Source: Aricia agestis (taxonomy: Eukaryota; Arthropoda; Insecta; Lepidoptera; Lycaenidae). Taken from it: a stretch of 64,000 nt of DNA. The stretch is from positions 910,501-974,500 of the forward strand of contig NC_056423.1 in NCBI RefSeq assembly GCF_905147365.1. Reading direction: 5' to 3'. The position numbers and the translations under genes were made by a program. Below, one piece after another: positions 20,442 through 31,482 of this stretch; position 1 is the stretch's first letter; the number at the start of each line of letters is the position of its first letter. The notes under the pieces were generated by a model that was given only the letters and a program-made list of their open reading frames with translations, was not told the origin of the DNA and did not search any database.

Positions 20442-21195
20442 ATATTTGTCTGACCAGGCGTATCATGTATATAAAGTTTGGCGCACATTTTGGAGGTTGA
20501 CAACAAACGTGAGATTTTATGTATCGAACTATACTGTACTCTGCGAAACATGGCGGTAGCGGTAATTGACCTTTTTAGTCTAGGCGCTAAATTAAAAAAG
20601 CTCGCACTGTATTTAGAATATTTAAGAATAAAATTGACCTCTTATAAGGACACAGATTATTAAAGATTCATCGGAAAACCTCTTGGTAATTCTTAGAATG
20701 ATAATCTCCAGTAATCGCGGTTTATATAGAAAATTACAAGTTTTTTTCCGTTTTAGGGTTCCGTAGTTTTGTTGATTACAGAACCCTAAAACAGAACCCT
20801 AACCAGATGATTTTTTGTATATTGATAGATTAATAGTTATTAAATTTAAGAGTAACATTGTCCTACAAATAGAACAGTCTATAATATTTTAGGACCATCA
20901 AATCGAAATATTAAATCCTTTTTATCTCTGTTAGTTACTACTTTTGATAATTTTCGCAAAGGAAATTGTTGTTCGTCTTATCATGCTTGATAAGAGTAAT
21001 AAAAAAAATGTTCTGGGGAACCTGGACTATTTACACTGTTCTTGAAAAAAAAAACAAGATTTCGATATTCTACGCCGGTTCTTCTCGCCGAGTTAGTGCT
21101 CTTAATGATGGTAGGTCAACAAGTAGTAAGCTTCTGATCTAGAAATAAAATATTATATTAAGGATTTTCATTTTTTGTCAGTGCTACTTAAAGCT
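20442..21195. other. Unannotated sequence with a GTTTTAGGGTTC hairpin
   Basis: No gene. 20749-20794 can fold (GTTTTAGGGTTC with GAACCCTAAAAC), resembling a solo FB-1 end pair. 21072-21115 has the degenerate relative of the repeat at the left window edge. Confidence 0.35.
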
Positions 21196-21381
21196 CCGCA
21201 GATATACAACTTTAAGTTGGCCGACTATCGTACAAACCACAGAAATAGATCAAGATAGAAGTAGATATGAATAAAGTGACACGCTCGTGTTCCTACAAAT
21301 TGGAGCGACATTGCGCTTCTATCTTGATCTATTTCTGTGGTTTGTACGATAGTCGGCCAACTTGAAATTGTAAGTCTGCGG
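21196..21381. mobile_element. Foldback element, 66-bp arms
   Basis: Arms 21196-21261 and 21316-21381. The inner 48 bp of each arm (from AAGTTGGCCGACTATCGTAC to CAAGATAGAAG) are exact complements and the outer part has few mismatches. The 54-nt loop holds no frame. Either a MITE or a recent inverted duplication; no clear target duplication. Confidence 0.8.
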
Positions 21382-22130
21382 GGACCCTAACTATTCTGAA
21401 TAAGACTTCAATACTTTAAAAGCTCAAACACGACAAGCCATTTAAGCTTTACATTTTAAACCAGAAAAGGTATACCATAAAATAATAAAACATTACCTCT
21501 CGTCTCTTCGCAGTTGGATAAAACAACCATTAAAAATACTGTTTGGTACATAATCAACCATCATTACTACAGCCGCGGTAATGATAGTTTTCATCTTGGG
21601 TGCATTATTAGACTAAAATAATGATTACAAATGATGTATAAACAATGCTTTTTTTACCGACTATAACAATTTGGGTATGAAATACATATAAATAAAAAAA
21701 AAAATGCAGGGAATCATTTTTATATGAAGAATATAATGAAAATAACGTTTAAGGTGATAATTTATTGTTGAAAATTATTACAATATTATATTACAATAGA
21801 AATGTTTTTTTTTTTATTAAAATAAATATTTTAAACTACAGCGCATAAAAAAATCTATGCGGTACCTAATAAAATTAATTTTTTTACACATTACTTTTTA
21901 CAATAACTATGATAAAAATAGAGTGCATAATGTTTGGAATTTTCATTAAAATAATCAAGGTCTTACCAGCAATTTTCAGAAATCCTTTCAACCGACTATG
22001 AAAAGAAACAAGACTTCAGTTCACACAAGTCAGAACACACACACTGGCACAAAATGTCACTCCGTAGTCACAATCCGTGGCACTGAAAAAAAAATTACGT
22101 GAGGTCGTAATTAAAAAAGAATCTCGTCAT
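21382..22130. other. AT-rich spacer
   Basis: No gene or strong repeat. The last 130 bp becomes less AT-rich toward the promoter-like patch. Confidence 0.35.
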
Positions 22131-22340
22131 TTTGAATTTCGAGCGAGCTGTCAGTTTGACAGGAGGCGCGTGCGTTGCGCGCGGACTTCGGCGCTGCACT
22201 GCATTCGCGCGCTTTTCGAAGCCTTCGCCTCTCCGTTCGACTTTTGTTTTTCGGTGCCGTGTATAAAGGCTTTACGGCGTGTAATCGCCTTTGTGATTAG
22301 TGCTTTACTGTTGAGTTATAGGAGTAAAAAAGTTAAATGT
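22131..22340 (+). promoter_or_regulatory. Candidate promoter, CpG-rich with a TATA-like box
   Basis: A sharply GC- and CpG-rich patch in an AT-rich background (GGAGGCGCGTGCGTTGCGCG, CATTCGCGCGCTTTTCG). It is followed by GTGTATAAAGGC, a TATA-like box at 22259-22270, and then ATTAGTGCTTTACTG, which could hold an initiator. An 89-codon frame (22077-22346) spans it but has no motif. The transcribed strand and the gene served are unknown. A retroelement promoter is an alternative, since no gene follows within several kilobases. Confidence 0.3.
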
Positions 22341-23232
22341 AGCTAGTTTTTTTTAATGTTTTCGTACAGTACGAAATTAATAAACGACTTTTAAGTTTTT
22401 TTTTTAATATTCAATGATTACATTAGCTATTATAAAATTGAATACTGATTATCAAATATATTTTTTACCTTCGTTATTGTTATAATATTACTTTCATAAT
22501 TTCAAATCGAATAATTTAGCTTTTCATATGAAAAACGTCCCAATATTATTATTTTATTTTCTTAATTGTCATTATATTGATATAATTAATCCAAATTATC
22601 CAATTTTACACTAAAACAAAAACATTTTATTAACAATTTTCATATTTTGTGACCTCCACAACTTGTGACGTACAAAAGACATCAACGCGCGGAGCTTTGA
22701 TGACGTCACTGTAAAAGCTCACTCATTTATAGTTTTGCCTCTCAGCTATATAAAATTTAATACAAAACTATGTTTGTTCGTAACATCTTCATGAGAAATT
22801 GTTGAATTAGTTTAGAAATTGTTTCGGTGGAATTTTAGATGAAGGTCTCAGGAAATAATAAGATTTTGTCATGGAAAATGTACATGGCATTTTGTGCGAT
22901 AAAATTTCAAGCAACATCTAGCCTATGCTATATTTCAATTAATTTTAAATAGAATAAAATATTAGATAGGCTACATTTATTAAAAGAAGGAATTTTGAGG
23001 CTAGGGATATTTCTGTCCATAACTAATAATTAATATGGACGTCCAAATTTGAGCTTATAATAATTTGAATGACATAAGTATACTCGTATTAATACAAAGA
23101 TGAAATTTATTTTAAAATAATTCCGTAGGTGTTTTTTCTTCTCTCTTTTAAACCTGACCAGCATTGGTTCGATGTTTTAATAGCTATCAATAGAATTGAT
23201 CAATGTCCATTATTCAAGTCACTATCAATAGT
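22341..23232. other. AT-rich spacer
   Basis: No gene. 22780-22922 has weak similarity to the Hel-1 3' part (GAAAATGTACATGGC, GCAACATCTAG) and may be a decayed copy. Confidence 0.3.
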
Positions 23233-23432
23233 CAATACTAATATCATAAGTGTGAAAGTCTGTCTGTCTGTAACCTCTTCACGCTCAAACCGCAGAACCG
23301 ATTTTGCTCAAATTTGGTATAAAGATGCTTTGAGTCCCGTAAAAGGACATAGGATACTTTTATCCTGGAAAAATGTACGGTTCCCGCGCGATAAATGAAT
23401 TTTGGCGCAACGGAGTTGCAGGCGTCAGCTAG
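23233..23432 (+). mobile_element. Hel-1 copy, nearly full length
   Basis: 5' part TCAATACTAATATCATAAG, (GTCT)n, TTCACGCTCAAACCGCAGAA, GATGCTTTGAGTCCCG, GTACGGTTCCCGCGCGATAA, hairpin GCAACGGAGTTGC and CTAG at 23429-23432. Confidence 0.72.
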
Positions 23433-23559
23433 CCACCAATAAATCACAAAAATAGTTTCGTATCGTAAATAGATTCGTACTAAATCATTAGTAACCAGCT
23501 GCTAAATTGATTTTAGACTGCAATAATTTACCTCATGTTTACTCACTGACGTAATAATC

Positions 23560-23950
23560 GTCGCAAGGCAAAGAGTAATTAGAGCGGGACGGCGCTATGT
23601 CACTCGGTCCACCGCTTAAGGGTGTGACGTCACGCGTCACTGCTAGAGACTGCCCACTGCGAGGCACACGACCGAATATAGCTATCTCTTTCGGATGTAC
23701 GCGGACGAGCGCGTGCGAAAGGGATGGACAGTTTGTAAGATTTTTGTGAAATATAGATCAACTCTGAAATAATGTGTCGTTGAACTTTTAGATTCGGTCG
23801 CGTTTTTTCGGACGCGATTGCGTTCTCGGAAGTTCTGTTTCACCTTGAGTGACGTTCAGGAAATAGTATTAATAATAGTTCATGTTCGTTATATTTAGTG
23901 TTTGATGGTCAAAGCTTAGAGACAGGAGTACAGGATAACAGGACTCCTAG
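23560..23950. promoter_or_regulatory. Candidate regulatory patch, CpG-rich
   Basis: GC-rich sequence upstream of the LINE coding remnant with GTGACGTCACGCGTCAC (overlapping CRE-like palindrome), GTACGCGGACGAGCGCGTGC and CGGTCGCGTTTTTTCGG. It may be a host promoter into whose neighbourhood the LINE inserted, or part of the LINE's own 5' region. No frame supports a coding role. Confidence 0.25.
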
Positions 23951-26294
23951 TTGAGAGGTTTTTGACAGCAGTGAAATTGTATCTTAAATATAAATCAACA
24001 AGTGAAGACAAATCTAACAATTATAAAAAATATTTAACTTATTATAAAACTCTTAAAAAATGTATTTATAAATCAAGACAGTTACAAAATAAAAAATATA
24101 TAAATAAGAATAAAAATAAATGTAAAGCAATTTGGGACATTATAAACAATAACATTAATGACATAAAATCGAATCATGACATAAATACAATTTCTTATAA
24201 TGACAAAGTTCTTACGGCTACTAATGACATTGCCAAAGCATTTAATAAATACTATACAGAATTGACGAACAAAGAATTTAAATTTAAAATAAATGACATT
24301 GCTAAAACTTTAAGTACACAATTAATAAATACAATTTTTCTTAGGCCGACCGATCAACATGAGGTACTTCAAACAATAAATGGTCTTAACAACAGTAATT
24401 CAGTAGGAATTGATAACTTAAATACAAAAATGATTAAAGCTTGTGCGAAACATATATGTGGTCCCTTAAGCTATATCATAAATCTATCTTTTGAAGAAGG
24501 TGAATTCCCCGAAATATTAAAAACGTCTATAGTCAAACCTCTATTTAAAAAAGGAGATAAAACTGACATAAATAATTATAGACCGGTCACCTTGATTCCA
24601 GTTATATCTAAAGTATTCGAAAAAATTATGATAAAAAGGCTTTACGAATTTGTCACTACAAATAATATACTTACTCCACAACAATTCGGTTTTCGTAAAA
24701 ATAGTAATACAACTTTAGCTTGTTTTAATCTTATAAAATACATAACAGAAGCTATAAATGATAAAAACCCAGTAGCAGCGATATTTCTAGATATGTCTAA
24801 AGCTTTTGACTTCGTAGATCATAAGCTGCTACTATATAAGCTAGAAAAATATGGAATACGTGGCAAAGCCTTGGACTGGATTAAAAGTTATCTATCGGGA
24901 CGAAAGCAATGTGTACAAATATCGAACATTCAAAAAGGGAAAGAATCTACTACCAGGTCGGACTTTTTACCTAATAATTTCGGGGTCCCGCAAGGTAGCA
25001 TACTAGGTCCGTTACTTTTTTTAATTTACATTAATGACCTTCCTAACGTAACAGATCAATATACAATTTTATTTGCAGACGACACCACGGCTATAATTAA
25101 GCGTAAAAATATAAATTATTTTCAAAATGACATTTGTAATACAATTAAAAAAATCATGACATGGCTTAATAATAATAATTTAAAAATTAATATAAATAAA
25201 ACAAAATTAATACAATTTAGAGATTATAGAACACGACCTATTGACTTGAATATTAACATTGACGGCACTGCTATAGAATAAGTTAATTCAGCAAAATTTT
25301 TAGGAATAATTGTAGATAGACACTGTGACTGGAAGGATCATGTAAACCATGTATGCGATAAAATTGACAAGTTTATATACGCAATTAAAATATTACGTCT
25401 AAAAGTCTCGACCGAAGCAGCACGTTGTGCATACCACGGATATGTTTCGTCTGTACTCTCATATGGGCTACTACTATGGGGAAACTCTGTTGAAATTGAT
25501 AGGGCATTTAAAGTTCAGAAGAAGTGTGTAAGGGCAATCTGTGGAGCTTCCCCATTAGATAGTTGCAAACCAATTTTTCAGAAATTACAGATCCTCCCTT
25601 TGGTATGCTTGTATATAAGAGATATTTGTGTTTTTGTTAAGCAACATTCGCACTACTTTCCAAAAAATGCTGATGTCAACAATAGAAGTGCTACAGCAAG
25701 ATACAAATATAAACTGTACATGCCACAGTGCCACATGGATGTATATAGGAAAAATGTGTACATTAACGCCATTAATATTTTTAATAAATTACCAGATAAT
25801 TTTAAATCATTAAATGCAAGTAACTTTAAAAGACAAATTACTAAATGGCTATTAAACAATTGTTTTTACACATTAAACGAATATATGACATTTAAAGAAA
25901 AATAATGCAATGTATAACATATTATTTATTAAAATTAATTAAATTTGACAATTATAGACCAATAATTCAATGTATGATGTAATAAAATTAATTAATTAAA
26001 ATCTCTTATGACATAAATATTTTCTATGTAATGTAATTATTATTATTGTATAGTTATTCAATTTGAAATGTATTTTATTTTATATGAAGCTTATAATATA
26101 TTTCTTCAATTGACAAATTATATATAAAATTCTTTGTAAGATAATGATGTGGGTATTAATTAATTTTACTTATATATTTAATTTAATTGCACGCCATTGT
26201 TATGGCAGAATGTTAGAACTATAAGTAGTGAATAAGACCTTTATATCAACAACATTCTGGCAATAAAGACATTTGAATTTGAATTTGAATTTGA
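23951..26294 (+). mobile_element. Non-LTR retrotransposon (LINE), 5'-truncated
   Basis: Holds the reverse transcriptase half of a LINE ORF2 (23962-25905), an AT-rich 3' UTR of about 375 bp, AATAAAGAC and a terminal (GAATTT)n run at about 26275-26294. A short tandem repeat as 3' tail, instead of poly-A, is usual for several insect LINE clades (established). The endonuclease domain and ORF1 are missing, consistent with 5' truncation during target-primed reverse transcription. The exact 5' junction could not be fixed. Confidence 0.85.
23962..25905 (+). pseudogene. LINE reverse transcriptase, broken by one stop
   Basis: This is the reverse transcriptase of a jockey/CR1-type non-LTR retrotransposon, which copies its own RNA into DNA at a nicked target. 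An open frame of 439 codons (23962-25281, opening with TTG) is followed by a TAA stop at 25279-25281. The same frame continues for 207 more codons to 25905, so one nonsense change separates the two parts. Visible motifs: a basic N-terminal stretch (residues 1-60), KKGD..NNYRPV (197-209), FLDMSKAFD (275-283), GVPQGSILGPLLF (341-353) and FADD (371-374). The presumed catalytic aspartates D277, D373 and D374 are intact. The second part carries FLGIIVD, SVLSYGLLLWGNS and a C-terminal region typical of this clade. The upstream frame is closed by TAG at 23917 and there is no endonuclease domain. The fragment is 5'-truncated and not autonomous. Clade assignment is by eye. Confidence 0.9.
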
Positions 26295-27639
26295 GTGTTT
26301 TTTATTTTACAGCGTTGTTGATTCAATGTTTTGAATAGAGAAACGTATGACAAAATCTTGTCAAAAAAGAGTAGATGCCGAACATAATAGCGTTAATATT
26401 TAAAGTAAACAAACGTTCTCTGTGAAAATACAAGGCGCAAAAGCTACCATTTGATCGTGATTATGTTTTTATTACGGAATGGTTTATTATGGAAAATTTA
26501 TTTCAGCGTCAACTCTTTCTTGAGTCTTGACAGACTACCTCAGAAGTCAGAACGGTGATAATAAAATGATATGGTATGTTCAAATAAATCTGAAAATGAT
26601 CATATAAAGAAACTAGCTTCTGCCTGCGGCTTAAAGTATTATTATATACAAACTTTCATCCCCTATTTTAACCCCTTGGGGGTAGAATTGATCAAAATCC
26701 TTTCTTAGCAGATGCCTAGGTCCGTCCAGTGTCTATTTATTGTAGTGTGAGTGCGAGCGTATACTCATAGGTAATTAGTGAGTACCGATAACATTCAAAC
26801 ATTGGCGAAAGCTTGCACACATAATTATATTATAAACGATTAGGAGGAATTATAGTGGGGCGCGTCTTCGTAAATTGCACGGACCATATTATGTATTTAA
26901 CAAACATACCTACATTTATATTCTTCAGCTTCCACCTTCATAATAAAGTTGTGATTAAAACATTATCGTTCATCTGGCCCAATCGGGCAAAAACTGGTAG
27001 CCAAAAGATTCTCAAAATATTCATAATTAAGTTCTAAAATTCCACCCGAACTTACATACTTACATAGTACGTACAAAACAAGTTACTTAAATAAAATCTT
27101 TCAAAATATATTCACACATTAAAAAAATCAAAAGTTGTACAATATAAATGAGTAACAAAATTATCGATAACGGCACGCGTTTGGCCAGTTTTAGTTTATT
27201 TTTGGCAATTACTTGACTTTTTTACCCAACGGTACTCGTTGTTAGAGCTATAAATAGAGACCACTATATTTATTTTTATTTTATGTTAGATACGAGTAAA
27301 CTTAAGTATTTCTTTGGGCCAGCAAAACTAAAAGAATGTATCAATGTCGTCATAATATTATAGAATCTATATGTTTCTTTCATCTACATCTACGTAATAA
27401 CTAATAAATGTCATAATAAAAAAAAATAAGTACTGTATTCTATAGATAATAGTTAAAATATGATGTAGGTAGAGAGTATTTTTGTAACAAAATTTTTAAG
27501 GCGTTATCCTAGAAGAACCACATTTTTTTATTTCTTTTTTCTGTAAGAACTCGGATAAAACAAAAAAAAAAAACAACTTAAAATACGTGGTCTATCGAAT
27601 GTCCAAGAAAGGAAGTTCAAAATTGAATTATTTGTTTTT
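26295..27639. other. Unannotated sequence
   Basis: No gene recognised. 26515-26545 contains CTTGACAGACTA, a word shared with the TIR of the MITE at 12367-12504, possibly a remnant. Confidence 0.3.
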
Positions 27640-27735
27640 CTGTACGACCGAAAAAGCGATTTGGGAGTGAAGATGTAACAGACAAACAGACAGGCAGACA
27701 GACACACGTTCGCATTCATAATATTAGTATGGACT
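27640..27735 (-). mobile_element. Hel-1 fragment, 5' part
   Basis: Minus-strand 5' section only: GATTTGGGAGTGAAGATGTA, (CAGA)n and the terminal complement CATAATATTAGTATGGAC at 27718-27735. Confidence 0.65.
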
Positions 27736-27975
27736 ACAAGTATATTTTAAATACGTACTTACCACTTAGAGATAAAGTCAGTAAATCTCGGTCCAGATTT
27801 ATATTGGCGGGGCTTAATTTATATAGTTCTGTTCCGGGTTGTGCGAGACTCGCGAGGCTACAAATTACGCTATCTACGATACGCCCGCGCCGGGAGAATC
27901 ATGCTTATATTTTTATACTAATACTTCACTAATACAGAATACTATACTACTATGATAAAGTTTTACAATAATACG

Positions 27976-28299
27976 AGCTGTCCCGGCAAACGTTTCTTTG
28001 CCATATGAAGTATTTCGCCCGTATTATTTTATTGAAGTGACTAAATAAGTATGTCACCATGGCGACGTCTATCGCTATCCCGTCGCACAAACAATGGTCG
28101 CCGTCAGTCTCGAGTTGTAATAATTTACTATTATTTATTCAACAAATGCACTTATCAATATAATAAGTACCCAGTAGCCGATTTTCAGACCCACTGAATA
28201 TGCATATAAAATTACGGTAGTAATTTTATATGCATATTCAGTGGGTCTGAAAGAGTACGGTAACTAAACATTGTGACACGAGAATTTTATATATAAGAT
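27976..28299 (-). mobile_element. Hel-2 copy with an internal foldback
   Basis: Minus-strand copy. The 3' end AGCTGTCCCGGCAAACG is at the left (Helitron-type hairpin decayed to GGCAAACGTTTCTTTGCC). The middle has GTCACCATGGCGACGTC, and the 5' end TTGTGACACGAGAATTTTAT lies at 28271-28290. Within it, 28183-28252 is a perfect inverted duplication that replaces the normal CCGTTTCGGAGG segment. Confidence 0.75.
28183..28252. repeat. Perfect hairpin, 33-bp arms, 4-nt loop
   Basis: Left arm 28183-28215 (begins TTTCAGACCCACTGAATATG), loop GGTA, right arm 28220-28252, exact complement. It lies inside the Hel-2 copy. Confidence 0.97.
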
Positions 28300-28670
28300 G
28301 TGTAGGGTTGTGACGAGTTTGTGACCTCTTCGCTCAAAAAATACTGAGCAGATTTAGATGTAATTTGGCATGGTTTACACGTCGTAAACTTCAAGCCCCG
28401 TAAGAGCACCGGTGATCGCAACAATAGAATACAATAGCATTTCCTATTAAGAGACATTTCATGATGATTAAACTCCAATTTAACGAGAGTTTGACTTCCC
28501 ATGACCCTGTATGGGGCTCATGTCTAAATATTTATTTAATAATTATAGTTAAGTTAATATTCATCTCATGTGTACGGAAATTATTGTATAATAAAAACAT
28601 TCAAATGCTTATCTGTTGGTAATTTCTACAAAATTTTATTTTAAATAAGTCTTAAACCATTTCTTACAAA

Positions 28671-28721
28671 ATGGAATATAATATTATAGAAATGCAAGAA
28701 ATACAAGACACGCAATTAACG
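28671..28721 (+). CDS. Possible short first coding exon (speculative)
   Basis: ATG in the context CTTACAAAATGG, which matches the usual insect start consensus, opens 17 codons (MEYNIIEMQEIQDTQLT). These end exactly at G|GTAAGT, a canonical splice donor at 28722-28727. No continuation exon could be identified, so this may be chance. It is listed because the start context and the donor together are uncommon in this window. Function unknown. Confidence 0.18.
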
Positions 28722-28727
28722 GTAAGT

Positions 28728-29632
28728 AGATACATTTTCTTTTACTTAAAACTGTTGTAACTTTTAGTTTACACACTTCAAAATTTAATTTCATCTTACA
28801 ATACATTAACCAATAATGAAATAACTAATAATGAAACAATTACAAACTCAATTATACTCGAAGCTATGCCATCAAAAAATAGTGTGAAATGAATTAGCTT
28901 GTAAAAAGTAACATTTCTGTCCGTCGGTCGCCTGTGACAGCATGTCTGGTATTCCGGGGGAATAGATATAGAGATGTTATAGAAGGGACTATCCCGTTAT
29001 TAGAAAAATAGTTAGGTACACTATTTTATTTTATTTATTAAGAGGAAAACTTACAGCTAGATAATATGGACATAATGATAAACATAGAAAGATAGGGCCA
29101 ATTACAAATTTTCACAGGTATACAACTAAATAACAATAAACAAACAGCAAACAAAAATATCATAATATTAAAGTACAATTAGAAAGCGAAAATTAAGCTA
29201 GACAGTAAAGGGAGTAAGCAGGAGTATGGATATACTCCACCTTACTCCCTGCTACCTTTCTTCTGATTAATTTCGTTACGGGTCCCAAGACAGATTTAGC
29301 TTGTCCCTCGGGCATCCCTGAGATCATATCAAAGGGTTTTCGTGGTTGGTTACCACTGTTGATCCTGGCGACACAGGAGTTGCAGTGGTGGGAATGTGTG
29401 GTGAAAAAAAAACACTATAGATACATAATAATACTTTAGAGTATGTATTTGTCTCTTATATGAAGTTTACTGTGGAAATAGTGACGCTTAGAAACTTTAA
29501 ATTTCTAAAATGCCCCAACATCATGAATTTTCAAAAACAATAATTAATAAAAAGTATCTCTTTCAGAGCTACCACTTTCACAACAAACTTTACATACACT
29601 TAACACACCTTTCTCTAATATTGTCTCATAGA
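28728..29632. other. Unannotated sequence, possible retroposon remnant
   Basis: 29020-29410 starts with a T-rich run (TTTTATTTTATTTATTAAGAG) and contains a hairpin at about 29208-29252 (GGGAGTAAG with CTTACTCCC, inner GGAGTAT with ATACTCC). It may be a minus-strand retroposon 3' end, but there is no second copy. Confidence 0.3.
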
Positions 29633-29751
29633 CAGGTGTAAGAAAACTAGGTGACTATAATATTATGTCGTATGTGACTATATTATAGTGGTGTGATTTC
29701 TTCACACCCTACTCTAATTAACTATATAGTCACTTACTTTTCTTACACATG
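29633..29751. mobile_element. Short foldback element, 27-bp TIRs
   Basis: CAGGTGTAAGAAAACTAGGT.. at 29633-29659 is inverted at 29725-29751 with three mismatches. 119 bp in total, non-coding. Confidence 0.65.
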
Positions 29752-30052
29752 TTTTTAAATATTCTTTGTGATTTTCCTGAATTCTTAAAGAAAATACTTG
29801 TTTCGTTTTACTATATTTTAGTCACGTAATATTATGTAATGTATTGTATAACTGTATATTAATTGTTAAGCTTTTGGTGCATCTAATCTGCTTGTATCTA
29901 TGGCCCCAACAGATTAGTTACGCGCACAGAAATTATCCCAAATTGTGGAATTTTCGGAATCCCAGTTTTTACCAATGAACTACCTTGACAGTTTAGAATA
30001 CTTTGTCGCTTTGTCCTTTTGTCGCCTTCATCATCAGCAAATATTCAAAGTT

Positions 30053-30271
30053 TTACTACAAGACGATCACAACTTTGTTGCACCAAACACGTTTATCGCG
30101 CGGAAACCATTTTTCCAGGGTAAAAAGTATTTTTTGTTTTGTCCTTTCCCGGGACTCAAAGTATCTTCATACAGAATTTCAACAAAATCGGTTTAGCGAT
30201 TTGGGAGTGAAGAGGTAACAGAGACTCTGACAGACAGATTCACTTTCGCATTTATATTATTAGTAAGGACT
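30053..30271 (-). mobile_element. Hel-1 copy, minus strand
   Basis: 3' end ACAACTTTGTTGCACC (decayed hairpin), GTCCTTTCCCGGGACTCAAA, ATTTGGGAGTGAAGAGGTAA, and 5' end complement CATTTATATTATTAGTAAGG. Confidence 0.65.
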
Positions 30272-30545
30272 CTTTGTAGCATATAGCAGGAATAAGTTAC
30301 ATTTAATTGACTTTATAAAAACAATTTAAAACGCCTAGAAAATTTCAAAGAGAATTCCTTAAATATTTGGGGATGGTCACACTTCACTGAACAAATTCTA
30401 AGCACAAGTCTTCATTAAAGGAATGTCTGACAAAAACCCGTAATGCCTTAATCATCTCACAAAAAGAATTTAAAAAGAAAAAACTCTGTAGATATTCTAA
30501 TGAAAGAACAATAGAAATGATGCAGAGGAATTTGAAATCCATACT

Positions 30546-30766
30546 TCCATACTAATATTATAAATGCAAAAGTATGTCTGTCTGTCTGTCCGTCTGTCTG
30601 TCTGTTACCTCTTCACGCTCAAACCGCTGAACCGATTTTGCTGAAATTTTGCATGGACATACTTCGAGCTCCGGGAAAGGACATAGGATACTATTTATCC
30701 CGGAAATATGTAAATTCCTGCGCGATAAACAAATTTTGACGCAACGGAGTTGCAGGCATCATCTAG
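30546..30766 (+). mobile_element. Hel-1 copy, full length
   Basis: 5' TCCATACTAATATTATAAAT at 30546, a (GTCT)n run, CTTCACGCTCAAACCGCTGA, GGGAAAGGACATAGGATACT, hairpin GCAACGGAGTTGC and terminal CTAG at 30763-30766 followed by T. One of the cleanest copies; it defines the family ends. Confidence 0.78.
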
Positions 30767-30811
30767 TAGTTAATATTTTAAAGAAGGAAACAAACTAGGT
30801 TTTCTGAAAAT

Positions 30812-30858
30812 TAGCAGACTGACGGACAGATTTTTCGCATTTATATTATTAGTATAGA
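30812..30858 (-). mobile_element. Hel-1 fragment, extreme 5' end
   Basis: CAGACTGACGGACAG followed by TTCGCATTTATATTATTAGT in minus orientation; only about 47 bp remain. Confidence 0.5.
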
Positions 30859-31072
30859 TGATAGACCGTAGGTACTGAGTACGTAAGTCTGCACAAGGTC
30901 TCACAGAATCACGGCACGATAAAAATCATTAATTAATTACGATGCTCATGCAATTTATCAATGTACTCGATGCCTATAAAGATAAATAAATGATAGGTTA
31001 CCTCTGTGCTTTGATGATTTTCATTGGTTTGTTTCCACTAAGATAAAGCTTGTTTATATAAATATAATAAAG

Positions 31073-31265
31073 ACTAGATGACGCCTGCAACTCCGTTGCG
31101 AAAAAAATCGTTTACGGCGCGGGAACGTTAATTTTTCCAAGATATTATTCTAAATCCTTTCCCGGGACCCAAAGTATAATCATACCCAATTTCAGCCAAA
31201 TCGGTTCGGCGGTCTGGGAGTGACGAGGTAACAGACTGACAGACTTTCGCATTTATAATATTAGT
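31073..31265 (-). mobile_element. Hel-1 copy, full length
   Basis: Starts at CTAG (complement, 31073-31076) with hairpin GCAACTCCGTTGC, then CCTTTCCCGGGACCCAAAGT and CTGGGAGTGACGAGGTAACA, to the 5' complement TTATAATATTAG near 31265. Confidence 0.72.
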
Positions 31266-31311
31266 TAGTAGTTATATGGATAGTATTTTCGACAGAAATC
31301 ACAAGTGTTTT

Positions 31312-31482
31312 CAGTTTTCACACTAGCACACTGCACGGACAGAAAACAAAAAGTTTTCTTCGGCGTTTACAATGTTTCTGTCAAAATTCTGATGTGACAT
31401 GTGCAACATATCGGATGTTGGCCGGATTATTAACTGTGTGTGCTAGTAACGCCCTCTGCTCCAACCTTTGCTTAATATTTCC
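31312..31482 (-). mobile_element. REP-F copy 2
   Basis: Minus-strand copy: AGTTTTCACACTAGCACACT (decayed), ACAATGTTTCTGTCAA, GGATTATTAACTGTGTGTGC, CGCCCTCTGCTCC and CTTAATATTTCC. Confidence 0.65.

Noticed and set aside
23951..26294. LTR retrotransposon
   Set aside because: No flanking long terminal repeats; the tandem (GAATTT)n tail and the RT motif order point to a non-LTR element.
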